From: Streptomyces griseocarneus
GTDB taxonomy: Bacteria; Actinomycetota; Actinomycetes; Streptomycetales; Streptomycetaceae
Reading direction: 5' to 3'
NCBI RefSeq assembly: GCF_014655595.1
Contig: NZ_BNBL01000005.1
Coordinates: forward strand, 372,001-436,000
Length of the DNA stretch: 64,000 nt
Positions 18,669 to 28,365 of the stretch are shown here, piece by piece. The notes below the pieces were generated by a model, which was not told the origin of the DNA, made no database searches, and was given only the letters and a program-made list of their open reading frames with translations. Position numbers and translations under genes: made by a program. Every line of letters begins with the position of its first letter. Positions within the stretch are counted from its first letter, which is position 1.

Positions 18669-19289
18669 ATGAGTTCTTCCCTGAGCGTCTACCTGCTCGA
18701 CGTGACCGCTACGCGTGCCTTGGTCGGATCCCGCGACGACCAGCTGCTTGAGGTGATCCGCACCCAATTCGGCGACAGCCTGGCCCGCGACGACGACTAC
18801 TTCAGCTACTCGATCAAGGAAGGCGCCCCCACGGCATACGAGGCACTGCGCGCCGTCATCTACGGCGGCCCCTTCAGCGACGACCAGGACCACGCCTTCC
18901 AGTACGGCTACGCCTACGACCGGCTGTGCTCACTGACCGGCTCGTTCCTGGACAACTCCTGCTTCACACCGCACCGGGGCGACTGGCTGTCCGTAGTCGA
19001 CGAGGGCCTGACCGCCCTGGGAATCACCGCCGTGTCCGTGGCAGCCTTCAGCTACAACGGTCTGCCCGAACCCCTCCCGTACACCCACACGCCGGGCTGC
19101 GGCGAGTGGACGCCCGAGGCCATCACCCAGGCGCTGGAACAGTTCGAGGCCACCAAGCGGGCAGTCGACGAGTCGGGGCAGGCGCCGCTGCTGGAGCCCG
19201 AGGTCGTCGAGGCCGTCATGCAGTGCCTGGGCTGGATGCGGCACGCGAAGGCCCGGCCCGGCTTCGGCGTCATCGGCTTCCGCTCCTGA
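18669..19289 (+). CDS. DUF7691 family protein
   Basis: The 206-residue soluble protein from the ATG at 18669 has conserved blocks SLSVYLLDVTATRALVGSRD, FQYGYAYDRLCSLTGSFLDN and CGEWTPEAITQALEQFEATK. These match an uncharacterised family frequent in Streptomyces and often found near immunity or accessory genes. There is no catalytic motif or membrane segment. It is intact and uses codons typical of the region, which stands out in this decayed stretch. It appears monocistronic. Confidence 0.75.
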   Translation: MSSSLSVYLLDVTATRALVGSRDDQLLEVIRTQFGDSLARDDDYFSYSIKEGAPTAYEALRAVIYGGPFSDDQDHAFQYGYAYDRLCSLTGSFLDNSCFTPHRGDWLSVVDEGLTALGITAVSVAAFSYNGLPEPLPYTHTPGCGEWTPEAITQALEQFEATKRAVDESGQAPLLEPEVVEAVMQCLGWMRHAKARPGFGVIGFRS

Positions 19290-19311
19290 GCCCCGGCCAG
19301 CGCCCGCTCCA

Positions 19312-19821
19312 GTGGGCCCAAAACTTCATGATCTTTCTCCTGTTGTTCTGCCGGCTCACCGCGGATCCGGCCCGCCTGGCTCCGATAGCCGCTCCCGCTT
19401 CCCACACCGGTACCATCGCCGTGTCCTGAACGGCTGTGAGGATGGGTTCAGCCGGGACAATCCTGACTGGCCTTGCGCTGCCTGCCAAGGCACCGGCTCC
19501 AGCGTTGCCGCTGACGATGCCTTGACCGATGAGGTCGATTCAGCGCCGGCACCGGCTGCTGCACGGACAGCATTCGAGGCCATCGCCTACAGGCCGCCGA
19601 TGAGCGAGTGCACGGGTCGACGCGGCACCTGCGGACGTCCTGTCAAAGCTCCGTATACCCAGTGCCCGCAGTGCCTGTGCTGGCCCTCCTGCGCCTGGGC
19701 CACCCATAAGATCCGGCTCAAGGTGAGGCTTGCAGCTTTTGCCGCACTGTGCATCCGTGAGGCCAGCTCCGGCATGTGGCCGTTGCGGCCGGTAGGCCAG
19801 GGGCGGCCATCAAGCCGGTGA
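19312..19821 (+). other. Open frame with cysteine-rich segment, uncertain
   Basis: This is the only open frame in the 19290-19879 gap. It contains PCAACQGTG and later CTGRRGTCGRP...QCPQCLCWPSC, spacing that could bind zinc. There is no good start and the beginning looks non-coding, so this may be the 3' part of a lost gene or a short protein starting near MSECTGRRGTCG at about 19600. Confidence 0.3.
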
Positions 19822-19879
19822 GGGCTGCGTGGCCGGGCGCGGGCGCGGGGGATATTAGATATGTCGAGGGAGGCCTGAG

Positions 19880-20722
19880 GTGAGCGAGCGGGCGGAAAAG
19901 CCGGATCTGGCACGCATCGCCTTGCGCCGCGCCCGGGAGGACGCTCATCGCCGTAGGTTCTCGCCCGCTCAGGCAAGGAAGATACCGACCCGTCGCAGGG
20001 GCCGGACACAGCCCGTCGCCCTGTCCTCGGTCGTCGAGGAAGTCCTCGCTGCCCGGATGCCAGCGGGTTTCCTCATCAGCTCCACTGTGCTGAGGCAGTG
20101 GGAAGACACCGTCGGGGCAGAAATGGCCCGAAGAGTGCGGGTAGTCCATTTTGACCTGGACTCTGGAAGGCTGACGGTACAGGCCGATTCTCGGGCCTGG
20201 GCGACACAGCTACAGCTCCTCGTGCCGATGCTCATCGTGCGCCTCAACGACCACACGGCTGCGCAGACCATACGGACCATCAGCATCCGCGGTCCTGAGC
20301 TGTCACGCCCCACACGCCTTGTGCACCGCCCCGCGGCAGCCGGCTCTTCCGCCACGAGTTCACAGGCCTGCGATACCAAGCCCACAGCACAGGAGATGCG
20401 CCATCCCGAGCCCACCATGTCGGGGGATTTCGAGGGTGTCGGTGACGGGGCGGGAGAGTCCCCCGTGCCCACGACGCCGTCGACTGCGCGAGGCCCACAC
20501 TGGACTGACTCCCACAGTCACGAACAACGCCGGTCGTGCGAGATCACCCAGACCGCTCCTGTCGATAAGGCAGTCGAGGCCGCCGCCGAGCGGCAATCTC
20601 GGCGTCTGCCTCGTGAACCCGTGCCCACGCTCGCCACCACAGAGCGCCAGGCGGCATCGGCCGACATGTATGTCCGAGCCGTACTCCGGGCGCGCACCCA
20701 GCGAGCCCGGGAGAACAGATGA
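19880..20722 (+). CDS. dciA: DciA-type replicative helicase loader (DUF721)
   Basis: The GTG at 19880 follows GAGGGAGGCCTGAG. After a basic N-terminus, residues 45-140 form the DUF721/DciA domain: LSSVVEEVLAARMPAGFLIS, LRQWEDTVGAEMARRVRVV and FDLDSGRLTVQADSRAWATQ. DciA proteins interact with and help load DnaB helicase in bacteria lacking DnaC. The 140-residue tail is low-complexity and likely disordered. In Streptomyces the housekeeping copy lies between recF and gyrB; here the gene is followed 98 bases later by a dnaB gene, pointing to a dedicated replication pair. Confidence 0.8.
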   Translation: MSERAEKPDLARIALRRAREDAHRRRFSPAQARKIPTRRRGRTQPVALSSVVEEVLAARMPAGFLISSTVLRQWEDTVGAEMARRVRVVHFDLDSGRLTVQADSRAWATQLQLLVPMLIVRLNDHTAAQTIRTISIRGPELSRPTRLVHRPAAAGSSATSSQACDTKPTAQEMRHPEPTMSGDFEGVGDGAGESPVPTTPSTARGPHWTDSHSHEQRRSCEITQTAPVDKAVEAAAERQSRRLPREPVPTLATTERQAASADMYVRAVLRARTQRARENR

Positions 20723-20820
20723 TCCCGCCCACTGCGTGGCGGCACCGACCGGGTTTTAGGCTGACCCGGTGACCATGGCGTGGGGTGGCTCCCCGCGCGA
20801 GAAAGAGGGGGGACCGTCAG

Positions 20821-22215
20821 GTGGCACCGAACAGCATCGAACCAGAGCACGTTCCGCACGACCTGAACGCCGAGAAGGCCGTCTTGCGCGCGATGCTGCA
20901 CTCCGCGGAGGCCATCGCCGACGTTGTGGAAGTCCTCTGCGGCGAGGATTTCTACCGTCGTGCCCACGAGCTGATCTACAACGCCATCCTCGCCGTCTAC
21001 GCCGACGAGGAGACACCCGACCCTGCCTCGGTCGCCGCATGGCTCACAAAGCACAAGGACCTCGACAAGGCCGGCGGCGCTGCATACCTGGCTTCCCTGG
21101 CCGGTTCCTCAAAACGAGGAGCAGCCTGGACGAAGGATGCTGCTCGCCTACAGGCCTTGGCCCGACTGCGTCGGGCCAAAGTGGCCGCAGTACACATCGA
21201 AAACCTCATCGCCGAGGCCTCTGCGGAGAACGCGGACCAGATCATTGAGGCAGCCCAAGCCGAGATCTTCGCCGCCACCACCCACCGCCGCAACGTGCTG
21301 CCGCCCCTGTACTCGCTCAGCGACGTACTGGAAGACGCGCTCGACACGATCGAAGCGATCGGCTCCGCCCGGACCCAGGTCACCGGCGTGCCCACCGGCT
21401 TTGCGGACCTCGATGCCCTGACCAACGGCCTGCAGCCCGGCCACCTGACCGTGATTGCCGCCCGCCCCGCCATGGGCAAGTCCACCCTCGCTCTGGACTT
21501 CCTGCGTGCTGCCTGTATCAGGAACGACCTGCCCGCGGCGCTGTTCACTCTCGAGGCCGGCCGGGAAGAGGTCGCCATCCGGCTGTTCTCCGCGGAAGCA
21601 CGCGTCGCCCTGCACCACATGCGCTCCGGGTCGATGACCGACGATGACTGGACCCGCCTGGCGCGCCGGATGCCCGACATCGCCGCAGCCCCCCTGTACA
21701 TCCAAGACGGCGCCTACTCCACCCTGACGGACCTGCGTGCCCAATGCCGTCGGCTGCACAGCCAGCAGGACATTCGGCTCATCGTCGTCGATGCCCTGCA
21801 CATGCTCACCTACGGAACCCGTCCCTTCTCCTCCCGCTACGAGGAGATCTCCGAGATATCCCGCTGCCTCAAACTCCTGGCCAAGGAACTCGGCGTACCC
21901 ATCGTCGCGATCTCCCAGCTCAACCGGGGTCCCGAGCAGCGCGTCGACAAGAAGCCTCAACTCAGTGACCTGCGCGACTCCGGAGCCCTGGAGGACAACG
22001 CGGACATGGTCATACTGCTCCACCGTGAAGACGCCTACGAAAAGGAGTCGCCTCGCGCAGGAGAGGCCGACCTCATCGTGGCGAAACACCGCAACGGACC
22101 CACCGCCACGATCACCATCGCCTTCCAGGGCCACTACAGCCGCTTCGTCGACATGGCCCAGCCGACGCGACCTGACGATTCCAGCTCAGACAGGGAGCAG
22201 CCAACCCGCGGGTAA
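20821..22215 (+). CDS. dnaB: DnaB-type replicative DNA helicase
   Basis: The GTG at 20821 (AGAGGGGGG upstream) gives 464 residues. The N-terminal domain (PHDLNAEKAVLRAMLHS) and RecA-like motor are both complete. Walker A is ARPAMGKST (Lys220), Walker B is LIVVDALHML, followed by VAISQLNRGPEQRVDKKPQL, LRDSGALEDNADMVILLHRE and IVAKHRNGPTATITIAF, the arginine-finger region. The Walker B tail differs from the usual VDYLQLM. No intein is present. A second DnaB beside its own loader suggests a plasmid, phage or integrative-element origin. Confidence 0.9.
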   Translation: MAPNSIEPEHVPHDLNAEKAVLRAMLHSAEAIADVVEVLCGEDFYRRAHELIYNAILAVYADEETPDPASVAAWLTKHKDLDKAGGAAYLASLAGSSKRGAAWTKDAARLQALARLRRAKVAAVHIENLIAEASAENADQIIEAAQAEIFAATTHRRNVLPPLYSLSDVLEDALDTIEAIGSARTQVTGVPTGFADLDALTNGLQPGHLTVIAARPAMGKSTLALDFLRAACIRNDLPAALFTLEAGREEVAIRLFSAEARVALHHMRSGSMTDDDWTRLARRMPDIAAAPLYIQDGAYSTLTDLRAQCRRLHSQQDIRLIVVDALHMLTYGTRPFSSRYEEISEISRCLKLLAKELGVPIVAISQLNRGPEQRVDKKPQLSDLRDSGALEDNADMVILLHREDAYEKESPRAGEADLIVAKHRNGPTATITIAFQGHYSRFVDMAQPTRPDDSSSDREQPTRG

Positions 22216-22241
22216 CCGGCCCGCCGGCTTTGGCGGGCCGG
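22216..22241 (+). terminator. Terminator of the dciA-dnaB pair
   Basis: A perfect 10-base stem (22216-22225 with 22232-22241) with a 6-base loop begins immediately after the dnaB stop codon. Confidence 0.8.
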
Positions 22242-22527
22242 GTTCGCCAGCATGCCTACGGCCTGCAGCTCCTCGTCACCGGACCGTCGCCTCTGCCCAG
22301 CCTCGGTAAGACCACTCTGCTCTGTCGCTGATGCCCCGTTGCTCGTGGAAATCAAGCTCGTTGGGCTGACCGGGTGATAGTGCCGAGGGAAGGGGAGATG
22401 GACAGCACGCCGCAGGACCGCCCCGGCTGTGGCACCGGGGAAGCCGTGCAGTCAGCCGGGACCCGGCAGAGCTCCCACGCCGCTAGACACCCCACCCGCT
22501 GTGCGCTCCGTATTGCGTGCGGCGGGT

Positions 22528-23073
22528 CAGTGGTGCGGAACGAGCTCCGGCATGGAGGAGGCCGCGGTCTTTGGCCATGTCACCGCGTCGGGGACCCGGC
22601 TGTGCCCGGCGTGGCCGTGCTCGGCCTCATGCGCCGTGCGGACACGGTCCAGAAGGGCGGTAAGTGCCGGGGTTTCGAACGTCGCTCGGCTGCCCTCGGT
22701 GAGTTCGTGGACGAGGGCGCTAAGACAACGCAGCCGAAAGCGCGGTGGGCGTAGTCGATCGCGGCCAGTACAAGACCACGGAGGGCGGTCAGGTTTTCGG
22801 CGGCAACACTGCTCAGAGCTTTGCGGGTCAGTTCGTTGTCGTCCAGAGCGAGCCGGCCGCAGTCGCAGAACGCCAAGCGCTTGACCAGGGCGATCGACTC
22901 TTCCTGCGGGAGGAAGTCCGCGATCGCGTCGACGGCCACGAACCGAAGTCGATGGCGATCTGGAACGCCTGTCGGCACGTGGCCGGGTGGTCAGCGAACT
23001 CGTCGGTCAACGGGGCGTGGGAGCGGGTGACGGCTGGCGGTCGCGCGCGGCGGCGAGGGCGTGAGGTGGGCAT
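22528..23073 (-). pseudogene. Hypothetical protein with two frameshifts
   Basis: Three consecutive frames give a continuous plausible protein. The first is HPATCRQAFQIAIDFG near 22970. The second is FVAVDAIADFLPQEESIALV, FCDCGRLALDDNELTRKALS and LTALRGLVLAAIDYAHRAF. The third is LVHELTEGSRATFETPALTA, LLDRVRTAHEAEHGHAGHS and PELVPHH-stop at 22528. It is soluble and helical with no recognised family. GAAGG precedes the start at 23073. The three-frame join is convincing evidence of a decayed gene. Confidence 0.5.
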
Positions 23074-23908
23074 ACGGCCTTCAACCGAATGGCGCGCGGC
23101 GGGTCACCGCCGTGTCCCCGATTTGGCTCAGGGTCTGCATTGCCCCGGTACGGGATGCCAGTGCGTACGCGGGATGGGACGTCTCGAGAACAGTGTCTGC
23201 GCTGCCATCCCTGCCCGGTCGCCTTCTGCTACCGGGCTCAGAGAACAAGCTGTCGAGCACCCACTCTGCGAGTTGCCGGGCCCGTGGTCGGTCTGCCGGA
23301 GCTCCTGCGGGGCATTTTCCCTGCCAGACGGGGGCGGAGCCGGTACCGTGGTGAGCGCGACGTCCACCCGGCGGGGCAGCCGGGGGCCGGGCCAGCCAGG
23401 CACGGCCGGCGGGCGTGGCGAAGCCCACCGCCGCAGGCACGGCGACAGGCTTCCTTGAAGGAACATCGGCTGGATCCCTCACCAATACTTCTGGTGAGGG
23501 CTACAGCTGGGAATTCACCTCTCCAACCACCACCGGAGTGCCGCTACGACGGTGGCGCCCAGCAAGGGTGCCACCCAGCGGTAGATCCGGTAGAGCCGGG
23601 CCCGCAGAAGAGTCCAGTCCTTCCTTTTGCGATGGCGCACGTGTCGCGCCTTTCTCCCGGGGCGGGCATTCGCCCACCGGTCATCCCTCTCGACGGAGGG
23701 CTAACCGTGGGCGCGGCCACCCGGATGGCTCCCGGGGTGGCCGCGCCCCAAACAGCCCCCGACATAGGGTGGCTGACCAGTGCGGGCGCCCCGGAAGGAC
23801 CGGCACGTCACGTCGTCATCGCGCGGCAGCCTATCCAGCAGAAGCACAGCGCGACAGCGATACGTGGCAACTCGGTGACGGCTGGTTACATGGGGGAGGC
23901 TGGCGCTC
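23074..23908. other. Gene-poor stretch
   Basis: A minus-strand segment near 23081-23290 (QLAEWVLDSLFSEPGS, DTVLETSHPAYALASRTGAM) has coding composition without a start or family and may be a fragment. No RNA gene or mobile element was recognised in the rest. Confidence 0.3.
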
Positions 23909-24538
23909 GTGGATTCCCAGATCATCGTGAGTCTGGCGTCGACAGGCGTCGCAGGGTTAGCGGTCGTCGCGAGCCTAGTGACGACAGTGCTCTCCCTGCG
24001 CGCACAGCGGGAGAACACGCGCGACGCTCTCGAGACGCAAGAGCGGCTCTCCGCCGCGCAGGAACGTGCGCTTCAGAAGCGATCACATGCTCAGGACCTA
24101 CGCGACAAGCGAGCCGAGCCCTATCTCGCCTTGATCAAGTGGGCCGACCGACTGCTCGAAGCGCTCGACGAACTGGACGAAGTCGCCAAGCCATACCTGT
24201 CGGTCGAGGAATGGAACATCACCCCAGACGTCGACAGCCTTGTCGACCTCTACGCCTCCGACGTCATCCACGTGCGGTACGCAGCCCTCCGCGGTGCACT
24301 CATCGGGCTTGTCGCCACGGACGGCCCGCGGCTTCCACAGCTGGTGACCTGGACGGAGTCGGAAGGCGAGGTCGACGACGTCAGTATCGAAACCGGATCA
24401 CCATGGAGCGCCTGGCCCGCACGAGCGGAAGCCCGTGCTCAGCTGACGGACGACGCCATAGGACTGATCGCGCAGGTCCGGGCCGAATTGCAGGGGAGAA
24501 CGAGCCGCGGATACTTCATCATCTGGCGGCTGTCCTGA
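23909..24538 (+). CDS. Membrane-anchored hypothetical protein
   Basis: The GTG at 23909 lies behind GGGGAGG and gives 209 residues. One N-terminal membrane helix (IIVSLASTGVAGLAVVASLV) is followed by a charged coiled-coil-like stretch to about residue 70. A soluble domain of about 130 residues then faces the cytoplasm (YLALIKWADRLLEALDELDE, VIHVRYAALRGALIGLV). The layout recalls Streptomyces proteins that sit at the membrane with a helical sensor part. No enzyme motif is seen. It is intact and appears monocistronic. Confidence 0.65.
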   Translation: MDSQIIVSLASTGVAGLAVVASLVTTVLSLRAQRENTRDALETQERLSAAQERALQKRSHAQDLRDKRAEPYLALIKWADRLLEALDELDEVAKPYLSVEEWNITPDVDSLVDLYASDVIHVRYAALRGALIGLVATDGPRLPQLVTWTESEGEVDDVSIETGSPWSAWPARAEARAQLTDDAIGLIAQVRAELQGRTSRGYFIIWRLS

Positions 24539-24572
24539 CAGACCGACAGCCAACATGAGGTGCTGTGAACGA

Positions 24573-24761
24573 ACCGCCCTCACGGAGTTCATCCGCGAAC
24601 TCATCGTCATCGGCACCAACGAGGGCCTGGCCGCCGCCCGCGCCCGCGTCGGCAGACGCCCCACCGTCGCCACCAAGGAAGTCATCCGCGTTGCCCGCGA
24701 CCTCTTCCCCGATCTCGGCCGCTCGATCCCCTCAATAGGGGCTGTTGTACTGCCTGCCTGA
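24573..24761 (+). pseudogene. Serine recombinase (Tn3 resolvase type) C-terminal fragment
   Basis: GTNEGLAAARARVGRRPTVA followed by KEVIRVARDLFPDLGRSIPS matches the link and helix-turn-helix of resolvases of Tn3-type transposons. The catalytic domain with its serine is absent, and the helix-turn-helix is cut short after SIPSIG. This is the resolvase counterpart of the transposase scraps elsewhere in the window. Confidence 0.65.
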
Positions 24762-24995
24762 GAAGGACGTCATGCCCTGAGGCAGCCCTGGGGGTGTTGT
24801 CTCGGCTGGCTTTCAACGGGGCTCGTCGCAAATCTCTGACCCGACCGCTGCGTCGTACGGCGCGAGTACGCAAGTGGGCGGGAGCGTACAGCCGCACGAT
24901 ACGCTGCGCTGTTTCGTGGCCCGAATGCAGCGGGGAGACCGCGAGAGTACGGGTTCCCCGAGTAGCGTCGATCCAGCAACGAGGAAGTATCCACC

Positions 24996-25292
24996 GTGAC
25001 CGTTCAGCCCGACCATCACGACGGCCGGACCGGCTTCACCCCGCCCATGCGCGCACCGCGCGAGCTCCGGGCCGCCCTGCGGACCCACGGCTTCCCCGGC
25101 GATATGGAGCAGTTCGAGGAGGACCTGGACGCCGCCGATCTGGACGATCTGACGGCAGTCCGCAAGCTCACGCAGCACTACCGCCACCGCGTCCTGTTGC
25201 GGCTCGACTCCGTGGGGTCGGCCGCGGTGGGGCGGTCGACCGAGGACGTCATGGCTGAGATGCGGCGCAAGCTCGCCGAGGCTGCCCGGTGA
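24996..25292 (+). CDS. Antitoxin-like small protein (DUF6247-like)
   Basis: The GTG at 24996, behind GAGGAAG, encodes 98 residues. LRAALRTHGFPGDMEQFEEDL and the following helix resemble DUF6247-type proteins, which occur as first genes of toxin-antitoxin pairs. It overlaps the next start by GTGA, the coupling typical of antitoxin-toxin operons. There is no DNA-binding motif with the usual signature, so autoregulation cannot be judged. The assignment rests mainly on gene order and the RelE/ParE-like partner. Confidence 0.55.
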   Translation: MTVQPDHHDGRTGFTPPMRAPRELRAALRTHGFPGDMEQFEEDLDAADLDDLTAVRKLTQHYRHRVLLRLDSVGSAAVGRSTEDVMAEMRRKLAEAAR

Positions 25293-25544
25293 CCCACGCG
25301 TTTTACTCCGATGCCGCCGAGAAGGTGCGGATCGAGTTGACCCGGGGTGAGCAGGCCGCCCGTCGACAGCGCCCGGACTGCCCTAGAGGGCAACCCCCGG
25401 CAGGGCCACCCCATGCCCGACAGTGATCTACAGGTGGTCGATCTACTGCCCGAGGAGACCGGCGGACGCGGGATCTCGGTGGTGTACCGCTACAGCCAGG
25501 ATCTCGACGCCGTCCTCATTCTCCGGCTGATCGCCGGCCCCTGA
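25289..25544 (+). pseudogene. RelE/ParE-like toxin, frameshifted
   Basis: From the GTG at 25289, HAFYSDAAEKVRIELTRGEQ begins in one frame. From about 25350 the next frame gives ARTALEGNPRQGHPMPDSDL, VVDLLPEETGGRGISVVYRY and SQDLDAVLILRLIAGP-stop. Together they make a complete 84-residue protein with the strand pattern of plasmid-stabilisation toxins that act on ribosome-bound mRNA or gyrase. The indel lies near 25345-25365. As written, no active toxin is made. Confidence 0.55.
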
Positions 25545-25848
25545 GTCGGGCAGCTACGAGCGCGCGCTGTGTCCGACGTGAGCCGGGCCCAGGCGCTGCG
25601 GTGAATCGCAGTAGTTGGGGCACGAGGCGCCCGGGGCCCTCTTCATGTTGGGTTCGTTGGCCAGAGGGTGACCAGTACCTCGATCGTGAGCGGAGACAGC
25701 GCCTCCTGCCTCGGCTGGCCCCGTGGCGGCCAGGGGCGCGGCGCCCTGGTGGGGTCCCGGCAGCGTTCGCCGAGAAACCAATGCCCCTGGCATCAGCAGC
25801 GAGGTGCGCTGGCAGGGAAGTCCACATTCTGGGGCAGGCGAACATAAA

Positions 25849-26718
25849 CTACTCAACCGTCCGACCACGAGCCTTTTCCAGGCGGGTCTCGGGCAGGTCT
25901 GCCCCCTCCGGGTAGGCCTCCTCAAGGTCGGCCCCTTCCAGATGGGCCCCGAACAGGTGGGCCTTCTCCAGATGGCCCCGTTCAGGAAGGCCCCCTCCAG
26001 GTGGGACCCGCTCAGATCCGCCCCCTCCAGGTGGGCTTCGCGCAGGTCTGCCCGCTCAAGGTGGGCCAGGACTAGGTTCGCGCCGCGTAGATCGGTGTGC
26101 CTCAGGTTGATACGGAAAGGCTCGTCGCGGTCCTGGGGCGGGCGGCCGAGGACGGTCAGCGCAGCCTGGAGCGGTTCGGGCGGGCGCCGTTCCGTACGCT
26201 GCACAACCGGTACCTCTCCCCGCGGACATGCTTGTGGCACGTCGGATTATGAACCGGAACCAGTTCGCCACGGTGGGTTCTGCTGGGGCGGGGGCATGTT
26301 CACGGACGAATGCGGCGAGGACTTCGACGATGGTGACGTGGTCCTTCGCTGAGTCGCGCATGATGCGCTCCAGCGCGTAAATTCCGCCGAGCTGTTCGAC
26401 TGGCTTGTCGGAGGCAATCTGACTGATGGCCTTGGTGTACCGGTCAGTGACCTGTCCCTCACGGTTTTGGTGGAGCGTGCGGTGGGTGTAGAGGATGCCG
26501 ACCGCGGCCCGACCGCCAGCACCGATCCCCAGCAGAGCAGTGCGCATTCCTGTGACAGTGATCGCCTGGGGCTGGGTCAGATGCGTGTTGAGGTACTGGG
26601 CGTCGAGCCACCAGGGGACTTGCCACATCGCTGTTCCCACTACGGCGACCGCACCAAGCCCGCCCAGGAGGCCCCATGCCCATGTTCGCTTCGGCCGGAG
26701 CCACCGTTTCTTGTCCAT
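25849..26718 (-). pseudogene. Membrane pentapeptide-repeat protein with two frameshifts
   Basis: The ATG at 26718 opens MDKKRWLRPKRTWAWGLLGG, with two membrane helices and a soluble linker (YTKAISQIASDKPVEQLGGI, YALERIMRDSAKDHVTIVEV). After about 26240 the pentapeptide repeats (NLRHTDLRGANLVLAHLERA, DLREAHLEGADLSGSHLEGA) are in a second frame. From about 25980 they continue in a third (AHLFGAHLEGADLEEAYPEG) to the stop at 25849. The design matches the intact gene at 2386-3534. Breaks in repetitive GC-rich DNA may be errors or decay. Confidence 0.75.
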
Positions 26719-26994
26719 ACCGCTCAGCGCAGCGCGCTGGTGCCTGGCCGGATACGCGGCCTGACGATGTGTGTCGTCGAGCCACCCGATCGGAGGCGGC
26801 CGATCCGCCTGTCGAGGCCCTCGTACGAGGTGAGCCGCGGCCTTTCTCGCGGCCACTGAACCGGCCCTGCGCCTCCTCACCGACCGCCGCACCCAGACCC
26901 TGATGGCGCTCTTTGAAAATGGTCCTGGCCGCGATTCCGTGACATCCCGGCTCGACGACGTAGAAGGCAATCGGCGAGCCGCCCGGCGGAACGG

Positions 26995-27510
26995 TCAGGC
27001 GGCGCGGCAGAGTTCTGCGGGGCCGGCCGGTGCCGAGGCGCGGGCCACGGTCGTCTGCACGGGGAGGGCGGTGGTCGTGGCCTGCGAGCGGCCGCGCGCG
27101 AAGACGACGAGGCGCAGCACCGCGAACCGTGCCACACCGGCGAGTGCGGAGGCGGACAGGTAAACGACCTGCTCGAGTACCGCACCGGGTGCCGCCACCA
27201 ACTGCTGTAGGACAAACATCGCCAGGCAGGTCACCGCGTACGCGGCAGCCGCGGACCCGGCCGACTGTGCATGCTGGCGGCGGGTCGCGCGTCCGCGGGC
27301 GCCGAAGGTGAAGCGGGCGTGCAGCTCGGTGGCGAGGAGCGTGGAGACCACGGTGATCAGGGCGTTGGCCAGGGCCCAGGGAATCCAGGAGGCGAGGGCC
27401 GCTACGGCGAAGCTGGAGGCGAGCCCCACCCCGCCGCCGCAGAGTACGAAGCGGGCGAAGGCGGTGAAGGCGCCGGGTGCCGCCTGCTGCTGGCTCTGTG
27501 CTGTCTCCAT
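26995..27510 (-). CDS. GtrA-family membrane protein
   Basis: The 171-residue protein starts at the ATG at 27510 (AAAGGGATC upstream). Four membrane helices carry the GtrA pattern: FARFVLCGGGVGLASSFAVA, a loop with ARFTFGARGR (the conserved RFxF), then two helices ending RFAVLRLVVFARGR. GtrA-like proteins move lipid-linked sugars across the membrane or support cell-wall glycan synthesis. No glycosyltransferase gene is adjacent, which is unusual for this family. The C-terminal tail of 30 residues is low in complexity. Confidence 0.8.
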   Translation of the reverse strand: METAQSQQQAAPGAFTAFARFVLCGGGVGLASSFAVAALASWIPWALANALITVVSTLLATELHARFTFGARGRATRRQHAQSAGSAAAAYAVTCLAMFVLQQLVAAPGAVLEQVVYLSASALAGVARFAVLRLVVFARGRSQATTTALPVQTTVARASAPAGPAELCRAA

Positions 27511-27651
27511 GATCCGATCCCTTTGATGGCTCACTCCGCGGAAGGCGCACCGCTCGGCCTGCGAGGCCGCGGTGGACGTCGCGATGTCGCCTTAGGGGGT
27601 GCGGCCGCGCACGTCGATGGTCTCGTCGGCCTCTTCGGGCCGGGTGGCGTT

Positions 27652-28322
27652 CTAGAGGCTGCAGGAGGTGATGTTGCCGTAGGAGGTGGTGGCGGTGATG
27701 TTCAGGCGGGCGGCGTTGCCGTCGGTGTTGTTGAGCGCGTTGTGGATGCGGCCGTAGAGGTACCGGCGTCCAGGGAGGCGGAGACTCCGTGGGCGGCGTC
27801 GACCGAGATCTCGCCGTACTCGGTGCGCAGTTCGACCGTGCCGTGCACGGCTTCGGCGATGTGGAGGTCGCCCTTCTGGGTGCTGATCTGCGCGGGGCCG
27901 TTCAGGCGGCCGAGGGAGATGCCGCCGGCCTCGAGGGTGAGGCGAGCGCTGGCGGTCTCGTCGAGCTTGACCGTGGCCTGTGCGCCCTCAAAGGTGACGT
28001 CGCCGAGGCGTCCGACGCCGCGGAGTTCGGCGAGGGCCGCCTTCGCCTCGACGTGGGAGCCGGCGGGCAGCTGGACGGTCACCTCGACGGAGCCGGAGTT
28101 GCCCAGGATCCGGTTCTTCGCCGGTGCGGCTTCGATCCGCAGGACGCCGTCGGCGTACGCGACCTCGATCTGCTCCGCCGCCTTCACATCGCGGCTCTTG
28201 GAGGCGTCGGCGGGGAGGACCTCGACCGTGGTGTCGGCGCGGTCGGCGGCGATGAAGCGGATGCGTCCCGCGGGGATGTCGAGGACGGTGGCGATCGGGG
28301 CGGTGGTGGTGAACTTCTGCAT
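27652..28322 (-). pseudogene. DUF4097 adhesin-like protein, C-terminus frameshifted
   Basis: The ATG at 28322 follows AAAGGAAAAGG. The beta-solenoid body is intact for about 190 residues (TTAPIATVLDIPAGRIRFIA, then repeated strands such as LRIEAAPAKNRILGNSGSVE). At about 27762 a one-base loss shifts the frame. The proper end (RIHNALNNTDGNAARLNITA, SYGNITSCSL-stop) lies in the next frame, finishing at 27652. As written the protein would end at 27702 with an altered tail, so partial function is possible. Related loci usually have a HicB-type gene upstream, which is missing here. Confidence 0.75.
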
Positions 28323-28365
28323 TGCCTTTTCCTTTGCTTCGTCGTTTCTGACAATGGAAACGCTA

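Noticed and set aside
19822..20820. Replication origin beside dciA-dnaB
   Set aside because: On reading, I found no cluster of TTGTCCACA-type DnaA boxes or iterons, so no origin is claimed.
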